This document shows, in pieces, positions 50,500 through 57,668 of a DNA stretch of 57,668 nt. The DNA lies in NCBI RefSeq assembly GCF_001612685.1, contig NZ_BDAY01000079.1:1-57668 (forward strand), given 5' to 3'. Source of the stretch: Nocardia altamirensis NBRC 108246 (GTDB lineage Bacteria; Actinomycetota; Actinomycetes; Mycobacteriales; Mycobacteriaceae). Position 1 is the stretch's first letter. Every line of letters starts with the position of its first letter. The position numbers and the translations under genes are program-made. The notes beneath the pieces are model-generated. The model did no database searches and had not been told where the DNA came from. It saw nothing but the letters and a program-made list of their open reading frames with translations.

Positions 50500-51476
50500 G
50501 ATGTCGTTCCTCTGTCAGGGTTGGCCGTGAGCCACCGCACGACTTCGGCAGCGTGGGTGTCCGGCGGAAAGATCGGATAGAAGACGTGCTCAATTGTGTT
50601 GCCCCGCAGGACCATTGTCACGCGTTTATACAGCGTCGCGTTGCCGGCTTCGAAGGTCGGCAGCTTCAGTGCCTGTGCCAGCGCCAATTCGATGTCCGAG
50701 ACCATCGGATAGGGCAGATGCAGCCGATCGGCCAGCGCCCGTTGATATTCGGCGTCGTCGCTGGACAAGGCGACGACATGCTGCACTCCGTTGGCATGCA
50801 GATCCGCGAAGTTGTCGCGGAAACCGCATGCTTCCTGACTACAGCCGCGAGCACCTGGAATCTCGTTCCAGCCCTTGGGGATATCGGTGCCGGGCTCGCC
50901 GGTCAGCGGGTAGATGAACAGCACCCACCGGCCATCGCAGACTGCGTCCAATCGAATCTCGACGCCGTCACTCGTGGTGAAGGTCAGCGCGGGGATCGTC
51001 ATACCCGGTAGATGATCGGCGGCACCGTCATCCTGGGGGATCGGCAGATTCTCGGGAAGTGGATCGGCTTGTGGCAGCAAGGAAATTCCTGTCTCGTCGT
51101 ACTTGTCGTGGTCGAGTCCGAAGCCGCGACGAGCGGCCACATGCATACGCCGGGTGAGCTCGTGGCGATTGCGCGTGAGGCGAGTGATCAGCAGGTCGAT
51201 TTGATCGATCTTCGATTGGTAGGCCGCCAACGACTCTGGACAGTGATCTGCGGGTTCGTACCCCTGCCGCAGACAGTCGAGGAACGGACCGATCTCGCCG
51301 AGGTGCAGCCCCAGCGAGGCGAGCAAGCGGATCTCGGCCACACAACGCGCATCGATGTCGCTGTACTCCCGATAACCGTTCGGCCGCCGCACCGGTTGGA
51401 TCAACCCCAGCGCTTCGTAATGCCGCAACGCTTTCACCGTCACCCCCGCCGCATCGGCAACCTGCTTCGCCCGCAT
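50496..51476 (-). CDS. MerR-type HTH regulator fused to a peroxiredoxin
   Basis: Fusion of 326 residues. Residues 1-112 are a MerR DNA-binding domain (RAKQVADAAGVTVKALRHYEALGLIQP, then GYREYSDIDARCVAEIRLLASLG and a coiled-coil helix). Residues about 155-322 are an AhpC/TSA-type peroxiredoxin: FIYPLTGEPGTD, then GARGCSQEACGFRDN with two cysteines, HVVALSSDDAEYQRALADRLHLPYPMVSD and the ending ADVVRWL-like AEVVRWLT. It could sense and reduce peroxide in one protein. The ATG at 51476 is chosen because the MerR domain begins there. A MerR-type promoter lies 27-58 bases upstream, and a secreted protein gene is coupled downstream. Confidence 0.88.
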   Translation of the reverse strand: MRAKQVADAAGVTVKALRHYEALGLIQPVRRPNGYREYSDIDARCVAEIRLLASLGLHLGEIGPFLDCLRQGYEPADHCPESLAAYQSKIDQIDLLITRLTRNRHELTRRMHVAARRGFGLDHDKYDETGISLLPQADPLPENLPIPQDDGAADHLPGMTIPALTFTTSDGVEIRLDAVCDGRWVLFIYPLTGEPGTDIPKGWNEIPGARGCSQEACGFRDNFADLHANGVQHVVALSSDDAEYQRALADRLHLPYPMVSDIELALAQALKLPTFEAGNATLYKRVTMVLRGNTIEHVFYPIFPPDTHAAEVVRWLTANPDRGTTS

Positions 51477-51502
51477 CCACCCAACTCCCTTCCTCGCCTG
51501 CA

Positions 51503-51534
51503 ACGGTAAAGCCGTCCCCAAAGGGCCGAGTCAA
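51503..51534 (-). promoter_or_regulatory. Possible MerR-type promoter of the fusion gene
   Basis: TTGACT (51534-51529), 20 bases and TACCGT (51508-51503) on the minus strand. A long 19-20-base spacer is typical of MerR-controlled promoters, and the spacer holds an imperfect dyad (CCCTTTGGGG core). Autoregulation is therefore plausible. Confidence 0.5.
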
Positions 51535-51622
51535 GCCAGATTCAGCGCAAGCGCGTGAACGCCGCTCGATGACGCAGTTGGACTGTGGGACCGCGGGCGG
51601 CTGGATGCGCTATCATTAGAAC

Positions 51623-51823
51623 ATGCGTTCGAACGGAGCTTTCGAAGACCAGCTCACAGCGCTGGAGCGAGCGCTCGCTGGCTTGCGTGGGCTCGATGTC
51701 GGGCGGGCCTCCGAGGACGACCTCAGTGACCTGCTTGATCGGCTCGAGGCGGCGGCGCGCATGCTCGCGGGGATGATCGCACGTATCGCGCACCAGATTC
51801 GTCAGCTGCGGGACTACTCGTAG
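51623..51823 (+). CDS. Small helical protein, possibly a DUF222-like fragment
   Basis: Protein of 66 residues that should form two helices (AFEDQLTALERALAGLRGL and SEDDLSDLLDRLEAAARMLAGMIARIAHQI). The second helix resembles the N-terminal helix of actinobacterial DUF222/HNH proteins, but no HNH domain follows. The stop lies six bases before the convergent ArsR gene. The sequence just upstream (ATCATTAGAAC) is AT-rich. It may be a small independent gene; no function is proposed. Confidence 0.5.
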   Translation: MRSNGAFEDQLTALERALAGLRGLDVGRASEDDLSDLLDRLEAAARMLAGMIARIAHQIRQLRDYS

Positions 51824-51829
51824 CGGGGT

Positions 51830-52582
51830 TCAAGAATCCAGTTGGAGTGCGGACGGTTCGATGCCGAGTAGGTCGTGCAGGCCGGATTCGCCGGTGCGCG
51901 TGACGCGGATGGCGCGGCCGGTGCCGATGCGGGAGATCCAGTCGAGGTCGAGGAGGCGGCGGCAGAGTTGGGCGCCCGCCGTGCCGCCGAGGTGAGTGCG
52001 GCGTTCGGTCCAGTCGAGACAGGGGCGGACGACGGGGCGGCGGGTGACGTGCAAAGCTGCGGGTGGTACGCCGAGGGGGCCGGTGAGCCAGGCGAGGCCT
52101 GCCTCGGTGAGAGCGAAGCCGGTGCCCTGGTCGAGCAGCGCGCGTGTGGTCATCGCGTCGGTGATCGCCACGCCGAGACGGCCCGCCAAATGGTCATAGC
52201 AGGTGCGACCGCGCGCTAAAGCCGCTGCGGCGGTGGCGGTTCGGAGATTGGTGACGACTGGGCGCGGTGGGTCGAGGTGGGTCGCCATGGACTCGAGGAG
52301 TTCGGCGACGTGTGGACCGGCAAGCTGGACGTAGCGATGGCGGCCTTGACGGCGTTCGACGAGCAGGCCACCGTCGAGGAGTCGATTCAGGTGTTCGGTG
52401 GCGGTGGAGGCGGCGACGCCGGCGTGCCGGGCGAGCTCGCCCGCGGTCCAGGCCCGGCCGTCGACCAGCGCCAGACACATGTCGGCGCGGGTCTTGTCGG
52501 CGAGCAAGGCCGCCAGGCCTGCGAGTTCGGCTCCTCGGGATGACACAACCCCATGATGGTCCGCCAACGTTTCGGCGGCCAC
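51830..52582 (-). CDS. ArsR-type winged-helix regulator with large C-terminal domain
   Basis: Regulator of 250 residues with an N-terminal ArsR-like winged helix (about 18-90: ALLADKTRADMCLALVDGRAWTAGELARHAGVAASTATEHLNRLLDGGLL). The C-terminal half (about 110-250) has several cysteines and tryptophans of unknown function. The start is GTG at 52582, 29 bases from the divergent P450-like gene, so the two promoters must overlap and the protein probably controls the P450-like/PEP-mutase operon. Confidence 0.88.
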   Translation of the reverse strand: MAAETLADHHGVVSSRGAELAGLAALLADKTRADMCLALVDGRAWTAGELARHAGVAASTATEHLNRLLDGGLLVERRQGRHRYVQLAGPHVAELLESMATHLDPPRPVVTNLRTATAAAALARGRTCYDHLAGRLGVAITDAMTTRALLDQGTGFALTEAGLAWLTGPLGVPPAALHVTRRPVVRPCLDWTERRTHLGGTAGAQLCRRLLDLDWISRIGTGRAIRVTRTGESGLHDLLGIEPSALQLDS

Positions 52583-52611
52583 CGAAATATCACGGGGATA
52601 CGGTCACCCCC

Positions 52612-53301
52612 ATGAATCGGACAGTTCCTGAGCTCACCGACCCCGAGCAGGTGCGTGCCACGCTGGTCAGCGCGCCAGTACCCGCGGTGCCGTCGGTGGA
52701 TTCGCCGATCGGCATCGACTGGCTGCGTGCGCATGTGCCGCGCTTTTGTGACGGGCCAACGCATCAGCGCCTACGTGCGTTGGTCGTCACGGAACTCGAC
52801 CAGCTCGCTCCTGATGAGTTGCGCCTGCGAGCACGGACAACGACCGGTCCACTCCCCCACGTCCGGGTGCTGCTGGACGTTCTTGGCCTGTCGGATGTTT
52901 CGGTCGAGACCGTGGCGCTGGTCGCCGCCCACTATCAACCGCATGAACCAGATAATCCGGCAGCCGATGCCGCGGTCGCGGACTTGGTCGCGGCCTGCGG
53001 CGGCGTCGCCGACGATCGCACCGCGGCACGAATCTGTGTGCTGGTACAGGCATGTGCGGCGACCGGAGCCCTGGTGACCAACGCCGAACAGGCGGACTCG
53101 GACGGCACCGCCGACGAGATCCTGCTGCGCACAATGGACGAGAACCCGCCACTTCGCTCGACCAGACGAGTCGTCGACGGCGCGGTGATCGAACTCGACA
53201 TGCGCCATCCCGGACTGGGTTTCGGCGCAGGACCACACGCTTGCCCCGGACGCACACACGCCCTTGCCCTCGCCGCCGGAATCATCGAAGGAACAGCATG
53301 A
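52612..53301 (+). CDS. Half-length cytochrome P450-like protein with intact heme loop
   Basis: Protein of 229 residues whose C-terminal part is a cytochrome P450 heme-binding loop: FGAGPHACPG (about 205-214), with the cysteine ligand present. Before it, EILLRTMDENPPLRSTRRVV (about 171-190) corresponds to the K helix and following strand, but the ExxR motif appears spaced as ExxxR. The I-helix oxygen-activation motif (GxDTT) and most of the N-terminal half of a normal 400-residue P450 are missing. The frame is open and the stop overlaps the next gene as ATGA, so it is maintained. Confidence 0.75.
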   Translation: MNRTVPELTDPEQVRATLVSAPVPAVPSVDSPIGIDWLRAHVPRFCDGPTHQRLRALVVTELDQLAPDELRLRARTTTGPLPHVRVLLDVLGLSDVSVETVALVAAHYQPHEPDNPAADAAVADLVAACGGVADDRTAARICVLVQACAATGALVTNAEQADSDGTADEILLRTMDENPPLRSTRRVVDGAVIELDMRHPGLGFGAGPHACPGRTHALALAAGIIEGTA

Positions 53302-54071
53302 ACAAGACGAAGACCTTCCGCGAACTGCACGATGGCCCGCAACCACTCGTGCTGCCGTGCGCGTGGGATTACGGTTCCGCCGCGCTCCTCGCCGAGGCAG
53401 GATTCCCGGCGATCGGCACCACCAGCCTCGGCGTTGCCGTCGCGGCAGGACTCCCGGATGCCACAGGCGCTACCGCCGACGCGACGATGGCGCTGGCCAG
53501 GCTGTTGGCGCGACTACCAATCCCGGTGACCGTCGACATCGAGCACGGCTTCAGTGAAAACCCCACCGAGGTAGGCGAATTCGCGGCCGAGTTGGCTGAA
53601 TTGGGCATCGCGGGAATCAATCTGGAGGACGGGCGCCCGGAATCGACGCTGGCCGCACCGGATCACCAAGCCGAGCTGATCGCCGCGGTCAAGGCCAACG
53701 CACCCGAGCTCTTCGTCAACGCGCGGGTGGACACCTTCTGGTCCGTCCTCGACACCGACGCCACCGTTGACCGCGCCGCGCGATACACCGACGCCGGAGC
53801 CGACGGCATCTACGTGCCGGGCCTCGCCATCCCCGACGTGATCGCGCGCCTCGTCGCGGCGACACCGCTGCCCGTCAACATCCTGCACTCGCCGACCGGT
53901 CCGTCGGTCGCCGCGCTCGCCGACCTCGGCGTCCGCCGGGTCAGCATGGGTTCGCTCCTCTACCGCACGGCACTCGCGGCGGCGGTCGACACGGCCCGCG
54001 CGGTCCGCGACAACACACCCCAGCCGATCGACGCCCCCGGCTACCGTCAAATCCAGGCGCTCACCGAGTAG
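53298..54071 (+). CDS. Isocitrate lyase/PEP mutase superfamily protein
   Basis: TIM-barrel enzyme of 257 residues. LPCAWDYGSAALLAEAGFPAIGTTSLGVA (about 19-48) is the family's start, VTVDIEHGFSENPTEV (about 77-92) has the metal-binding aspartate/glutamate region, and GINLEDGRPEST and FVNARVDTFW (about 136-145) follow. The catalytic cysteine loop KKCGH of isocitrate lyase is absent, so it belongs to the PEP mutase/oxaloacetase-like branch that cleaves or forms C-C or C-P bonds of 2-oxo or carboxylate compounds. It is coupled to the mini-P450 gene. Confidence 0.9.
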   Translation: MNKTKTFRELHDGPQPLVLPCAWDYGSAALLAEAGFPAIGTTSLGVAVAAGLPDATGATADATMALARLLARLPIPVTVDIEHGFSENPTEVGEFAAELAELGIAGINLEDGRPESTLAAPDHQAELIAAVKANAPELFVNARVDTFWSVLDTDATVDRAARYTDAGADGIYVPGLAIPDVIARLVAATPLPVNILHSPTGPSVAALADLGVRRVSMGSLLYRTALAAAVDTARAVRDNTPQPIDAPGYRQIQALTE

Positions 54072-54189
54072 TACGCGGCGGGAGATGACGATGCCCCGTC
54101 TTCTCCCGCCGCAGGCCAACCCCGACATATCACCCCGGCGGCCGACTACCATCGAAAGACAGCGGCGGACGGCCGAAAAGGGGGTCGCC

Positions 54190-54873
54190 ATGTTCCAGAG
54201 GTTCTCCGACCAGGCCCGGCGAGTGATCGTGCTGACGCAGGAAGAGGCGCGTTTGCACGGCCACAACTACATTGGCGCGGAACACATCCTGCTCGCCATC
54301 CTGGTCGCGTGCGAAACAGGTTCTGCGGCAACCACCACACGCGCGCTCGCGCATCTCGGTATCGATCCGCCCGAGGCGCGGGCCAGGCTCGATGAGGCGC
54401 TCGGCACCGCGGAACTTGTTACTACCACGCATATTCCGTTCACCAAGCAGGCCAAGACCGTGCTCGAGAACAGCCTGCGGGAGGCGCAGGCGCTCAATCA
54501 CGAGCACATCGAGCCGAGTCACCTGCTCCTCGCCTTGACGAAGGTCGCCACCGACGAACCCGAAACCGCGGCAGGTACCGCGATCCGGACGCTCGGCTTC
54601 ACCTACGAGGACCTGCGCAAGGCATTCCGCTCCGCCGCCGAGTCCTGGGTCAGCCAGCCGCAACTGTTCTATTCCAAGCAGGCCAGAAGGGCGCTGACCC
54701 AAGCGCACCGTGAGGCGCACGAAACCGACAGTGCCACAGTCGATATCGGCCATGTCCTGCTCGGAGTTCTGGCCATGGACGACGCGTCGGTGCGTCCCGC
54801 GCTCGACGCGCTCGGCATCGATCCGGAGCAGCTTGCCATCGAGGTACGCAACCACTTGCCGCGCCAGGACTGA
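54190..54873 (+). CDS. Clp N-domain protein with three repeats and no ATPase
   Basis: Protein of 227 residues built of three Clp-N repeats: about 1-70 (MFQRFSDQARRVIVLTQEEA), 80-150 (HIPFTKQAKTVLENSLREAQ) and 157-225 (LFYSKQARRALTQAHREAH). ClpC/ClpA N domains normally contain two; the third is unusual. No AAA+ ATPase modules follow. Such stand-alone N domains may act as adaptors or decoys for ClpC substrates. The ATG at 54190 fits the domain; an earlier ATG at 54085 adds 35 disordered residues. Confidence 0.88.
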   Translation: MFQRFSDQARRVIVLTQEEARLHGHNYIGAEHILLAILVACETGSAATTTRALAHLGIDPPEARARLDEALGTAELVTTTHIPFTKQAKTVLENSLREAQALNHEHIEPSHLLLALTKVATDEPETAAGTAIRTLGFTYEDLRKAFRSAAESWVSQPQLFYSKQARRALTQAHREAHETDSATVDIGHVLLGVLAMDDASVRPALDALGIDPEQLAIEVRNHLPRQD

Positions 54874-54939
54874 TCGGCGCCGCCGGATCAGGCGAGCCTG
54901 CCACCGCAGCGATCACGCCACAGGACCGACCCGCAGTGG

Positions 54940-55428
54940 TCACTTGTAGACCACGCGCTCACCTTCGCCCGGCTTCCAGATGGTGATGCCGAGCTTGTTG
55001 TCGATGAGCTCGACGGTGGAGGCACTGGTCAGGTCGGCGACGTAGAAATGGTCGAAGTCCTGGCCGCGGATGTCGAAGCCGGTGTCATCGAACAGCGCCT
55101 GGGCGAAGCGGACGTGCAGGTCCTTGTCCGGGAGGTCGACGACGGTGCCGAACAGCTTGGCGTCGCCCTCGCTGACGTGCGTATCGACGGTCGCGGTGTG
55201 CAGGCAGAAGCGAGGGTCGCGGGCCAGATCCCGGAATTTGGTGGTGCCCGGCATGCCCGAGATCACCAGATGCTTCTCGAAGAACCGTGGTTCCACCGGA
55301 CTGATTCGCGGGAATCCGTCCGAGCGAAGCGTGCCGAGCATGCAGAGGTTTCCGGTGGCCTGGTGCCGCTTGGTGAACAGGGTGGCGATGTGCGGCGCCT
55401 CGTCGGCGAATGTGCTCCAAGTGGTCAT
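54940..55428 (-). CDS. Pyridoxamine 5'-phosphate oxidase-fold protein
   Basis: Split-barrel flavin- or F420-binding family protein of 162 residues. NLCMLGTLRSDGFPRISPVEPRFFEKHLVISGMPGTTKFRDLARDPRFCLHTATV is the FMN/F420-binding half and ITIWKPGEGERVVYK the C terminus. It could be an oxidoreductase or a general binding protein; the cofactor is not certain. The ATG at 55428 is chosen as the barrel begins there. It is divergent from a WYL regulator with a palindrome in the 62-base gap. Confidence 0.85.
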   Translation of the reverse strand: MTTWSTFADEAPHIATLFTKRHQATGNLCMLGTLRSDGFPRISPVEPRFFEKHLVISGMPGTTKFRDLARDPRFCLHTATVDTHVSEGDAKLFGTVVDLPDKDLHVRFAQALFDDTGFDIRGQDFDHFYVADLTSASTVELIDNKLGITIWKPGEGERVVYK

Positions 55429-55452
55429 GTCGTCGACGGTACGGTCTATTGC

Positions 55453-55467
55453 TGACACCTTCTGTCA
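55453..55467. promoter_or_regulatory. Palindrome in the PNPOx/WYL divergent promoter
   Basis: TGACA-CCTTC-TGTCA, perfect five-base arms with a five-base spacer, lies midway between the divergent starts (25 bases from each). It is the most likely operator for the adjacent WYL regulator, controlling both genes. Confidence 0.6.
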
Positions 55468-55490
55468 AGGTTTCTGGCTAATGTTGGCGT

Positions 55491-56459
55491 ATGCGCGCGA
55501 GTCGACTGGTGCAGCTGCTCCTGATGCTGCAAACGCGCGGGCGTGCCACCGCTGGCGAGCTCGCCAAGGAGCTCGAGGTGTCGGTGCGCACCGTCTACCG
55601 CGATATCGAGGCGCTGTCCGCGGCGGGGGTGCCGGTGTACAGCGAGCCGGGCCGAGCAGGCGGCGTGCAGTTGGTCGCCGGGTATCGAACTCGGCTGACC
55701 GGCTTGAACCCCGACGAAGCCGACGCCGTGCTGCTGGCCGGATTACCCGGCGCGGCAGCCGATCTCGGCCTCGGCACGGTGCTGGCGACGGCGCAGCTCA
55801 AGGTGCTCGCCGCACTGCCGCCCGAATTACGTGGCCGCGCAACCCGAATCGCCGAGCGGGTACACATCGATGCACCCGGTTGGTTCCACCGTCCCGACGA
55901 AACCCCCACGCTGAACACCGTCGCCGACGCGCTCTGGCACGACCGCAGACTCGCCGTGCGCTACGGCCGCAAGGACAAGGTCGTCGAGCGCCACCTCGAC
56001 CCGCTCGGCCTGGTCATGAAGGCGGGCACCTGGTATTTGGTGGCGATGGGCGGCGACGCGATCCGCTCCTACCGGGTCAGCCGCATCCTCGCCGCCGAAC
56101 CGACCGGCGAATCCTTCCACCGCCCAGCAGATTTCGACCTGGCCACGCATTGGTCCTCGGCTGCCGACGACTTCGCGCAATCCATGCTGCGCGTACACGC
56201 CCGCTGCCGCATCGCCGCCACCCATCTCCGCATGCTCCGGCTGATGAACGAGCCCGCCGCCGTCACCGCCGCACTCGCCTCGGCGAGCGAGCCGGACGCC
56301 GACGGATGGGTCGAGCTCACCCTCTCCTCGGAGTCCTACGACGTACTCGCGCACGGGCTACTGCCGCTCGGCGAATACGCCGAAGTGCTCGACCCACCAC
56401 ACGTGCGCGCCAAGCTGGCCGAGACCGCAGCCCGAATGCACGAGCTCTACCGCAGCTGA
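55491..56459 (+). CDS. DeoR-type HTH/WYL-domain regulator 1
   Basis: Regulator of 322 residues. The N-terminal HTH (about 1-60: RLVQLLLMLQTRGRATAGELAKELEVSVRTVYRDIEALSAAGVP) is followed by a WYL domain (about 135-220, with RHLDPLGLVMKAGTWYLVAMGG and the YRVSRI strand) and a WCX-like C-terminal part. WYL domains bind small ligands or nucleic acid. It is divergent from the PNPOx-like gene and probably controls it. A second WYL gene follows on the same strand 57 bases later. Confidence 0.92.
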   Translation: MRASRLVQLLLMLQTRGRATAGELAKELEVSVRTVYRDIEALSAAGVPVYSEPGRAGGVQLVAGYRTRLTGLNPDEADAVLLAGLPGAAADLGLGTVLATAQLKVLAALPPELRGRATRIAERVHIDAPGWFHRPDETPTLNTVADALWHDRRLAVRYGRKDKVVERHLDPLGLVMKAGTWYLVAMGGDAIRSYRVSRILAAEPTGESFHRPADFDLATHWSSAADDFAQSMLRVHARCRIAATHLRMLRLMNEPAAVTAALASASEPDADGWVELTLSSESYDVLAHGLLPLGEYAEVLDPPHVRAKLAETAARMHELYRS

Positions 56460-56516
56460 CCAAAGAACGCCGCCTTAGGACGGCCACGTTCCTAACTGTC
56501 TGCCATGCTGGCAGGC

Positions 56517-57491
56517 ATGTTGGAGACGTCGGCGCGGCTGCTCAAGTTGCTTGCGCTGTTGCAGACGCATCGGGACTGGACCGGCGGGGAGCTCGCCGAG
56601 CGGCTCGGGGTGACCGGGCGGACGGTGCGGCGCGATGTCGATCGGCTGCGGGAACTCGGGTATCCGGTGCACGCCACCCAGGGGACGGCGGGTTATCGAC
56701 TCGGCGCGGGCGCGGCGCTGCCGCCGCTGCTGCTCGATGACGAGGAAGCGGTCGCGGTGGCGGTCGGACTGCGCAGTGCGTCCGGCGGGACGGTGGCCGG
56801 GATCGAGGAGTCGTCGCTGCGGGCGCTGACCAAGTTGGAGCAGGTGCTGCCGCCGCGGCTGCGACACCGGGTCCAGACATTGCGCGGCGCCACGCTGCGG
56901 GTCAACGCGCCAGGCGCGGCTGTCGAGCCGGACACGCTGATGGCGGTCGCCGAGGCGTGCACGCGGCACGAGCGCCTCCGCTTCGACTACCGCGCACACA
57001 GCGGCGAAACCACCCTTCGACAGGTGGAGCCGCACACCCTGGTGCATTTCAGCCGCCACTGGTACCTGGTGGCGTGGGATGTCGACCGCAAGGACTGGCG
57101 CACCTTCCGCGCCGACCGGCTGACCCCGCGCATCCCGACCGGTCCGCGCTTCACCCCGCGCGAACCACCGGAAGGCGATGTCGCGGTCTACCTTTCGCGA
57201 CAGCTGTCGAGCCGCGCGTGGCCGAGCCAGGCAACGGTGCTCCTGCACATCTCCGCCACCGAGGCCGCACCCAACGTCTGGCCGGGCATGGGCGCCATCG
57301 AACCGGTCGACGCCAACTCCTGTCGCCTGCAGGTCGGCGCCGAAACCCCCGAAGCCCTGGTCTGGATGATCACCGCGGTAGACATCGATTTCACCCTCCT
57401 CAGCGGCCCACCGGAACTCGTCGCCGCCCTCCGCGCCCAAGCCGCCCGCTGCACCAACTCCCTCGCCAACTTCCCCGCACCACCCGAGTGA
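56517..57491 (+). CDS. DeoR-type HTH/WYL-domain regulator 2
   Basis: Regulator of 324 residues with the same layout: HTH (about 1-60, LLKLLALLQTHRDWTGGELAERLGVTGRTVRRDVDRLRELGYPV), WYL domain (about 140-215, VEPHTLVHFSRHWYLVAWDVDRKDWRTFRADRLT) and a WCX tail (about 230-315). It is only distantly similar to regulator 1, so this is not a recent duplication. The start at 56517 or 56505 is uncertain. The gene ends in a tract of direct and inverted repeats that may be its terminator. Confidence 0.9.
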   Translation: MLETSARLLKLLALLQTHRDWTGGELAERLGVTGRTVRRDVDRLRELGYPVHATQGTAGYRLGAGAALPPLLLDDEEAVAVAVGLRSASGGTVAGIEESSLRALTKLEQVLPPRLRHRVQTLRGATLRVNAPGAAVEPDTLMAVAEACTRHERLRFDYRAHSGETTLRQVEPHTLVHFSRHWYLVAWDVDRKDWRTFRADRLTPRIPTGPRFTPREPPEGDVAVYLSRQLSSRAWPSQATVLLHISATEAAPNVWPGMGAIEPVDANSCRLQVGAETPEALVWMITAVDIDFTLLSGPPELVAALRAQAARCTNSLANFPAPPE

Positions 57492-57494
57492 GAA

Positions 57495-57584
57495 CCGCAC
57501 CCGTTCTGCCGATCCGCACCCCTTCTGCGAATCCGCACCCCTTCTGGGCGCCCCAGTGCGAATCCACAGAACGAGTGCGGATTC
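57495..57584. repeat. 19-bp direct repeats with one inverted copy
   Basis: CCGCACCC-TTCTG units start at 57495, 57514 and 57533, exactly 19 bases apart, and an inverted relative lies at 57567-57584. The third unit and the inverted copy can pair into a hairpin after the WYL gene, a plausible terminator. The remaining bases to 57638 show nothing else. Confidence 0.7.
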
Positions 57585-57638
57585 GAGCATTCGGCCGTGG
57601 ACCCCGGGCTCGCTGGTGACTTGACGTAGGAATTGTGC

Positions 57639-57668
57639 TCTTGACCCATGCTGCAGCGTGGGTCAAGA
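57639..57668 (+). promoter_or_regulatory. MerR-type operator/promoter dyad at the right edge
   Basis: TCTTGACCCA (57639-57648) and TGGGTCAAGA (57659-57668) are exact inverted repeats around a ten-base spacer. The left arm contains TTGACC as a -35, and the dyad would fill the long spacer of a MerR-controlled promoter whose -10 and gene lie beyond the window. Confidence 0.6.

Overview
The window is high-GC chromosomal DNA from a mycolic-acid actinomycete, most likely Nocardia or a close relative. The reasons are the strong G/C third-position bias, frequent GTG/TTG starts, many 4-base ATGA/GTGA gene overlaps, the argCJBDFR operon, and a tyrS gene followed by what look like tandem rRNA promoters (the mycobacterial rrnB arrangement). 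The genus is inferred from sequence style, not tested.

Layout. 1-292: leftward rRNA-type promoters whose operon lies outside the window. 293-5.9 kb (all leftward): tyrS, a 32-bp tandem repeat, mpg, an LtrA-family membrane protein, and an ECF41 sigma factor preceded by its probable partner, an NDH-2-like flavoprotein, with an ECF41-type promoter. 6.1-10.0 kb (rightward): a multicopper oxidase, then an ABC-2 exporter with its TetR regulator and a double operator. 10.0-18.9 kb: a Trm112-like protein and a cell-surface glycosylation locus (GtrA flippase, two tandem YfhO-like GT-C proteins, a GtrB-like polyprenyl-phosphate glycosyltransferase, a WecE-like sugar aminotransferase and a methyltransferase). 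19.1-22.1 kb: a giant hydrolase/AMP-binding fusion. 22.6-26.1 kb: a family 2B encapsulin operon made of the shell protein, a 181-aa protein that looks like only the shell-targeting part of a 2-methylisoborneol synthase, a geranyl diphosphate C-methyltransferase and an IPP isomerase. 26-38 kb: small secreted and hypothetical genes, an NCS1 permease/hydantoin-type racemase pair with a GntR regulator, a serine hydrolase, threonine dehydratase, a ribose-type ABC importer, a Uma2 nuclease-fold protein and an SMR pump. 38.3-47.7 kb: arginine biosynthesis (argCJBDFR, then argG and argH), with matching ArgR-type boxes at argC and argG and a broken methyltransferase gene between argG and argH. 47.8-57.7 kb: regulators paired with enzymes: TetR/FAD monooxygenase, a MerR-peroxiredoxin fusion with a secreted protein, ArsR/half-length P450/PEP-mutase-like protein, a triple Clp-N-repeat protein, and a PNPOx-like protein divergent from two WYL regulators.

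The most interesting system is the encapsulin operon. Shell, methyltransferase and isomerase are intact and well spaced, but the terpene cyclase that should be the cargo is missing and only a proline-rich domain with two GLGT motifs remains. Other unusual items are the MerR-peroxiredoxin fusion, the mini-P450, the duplicated YfhO proteins, four 11-bp phased repeats before the NCS1 permease, and a 27-codon ORF that bridges argF and argR by overlaps at both ends.
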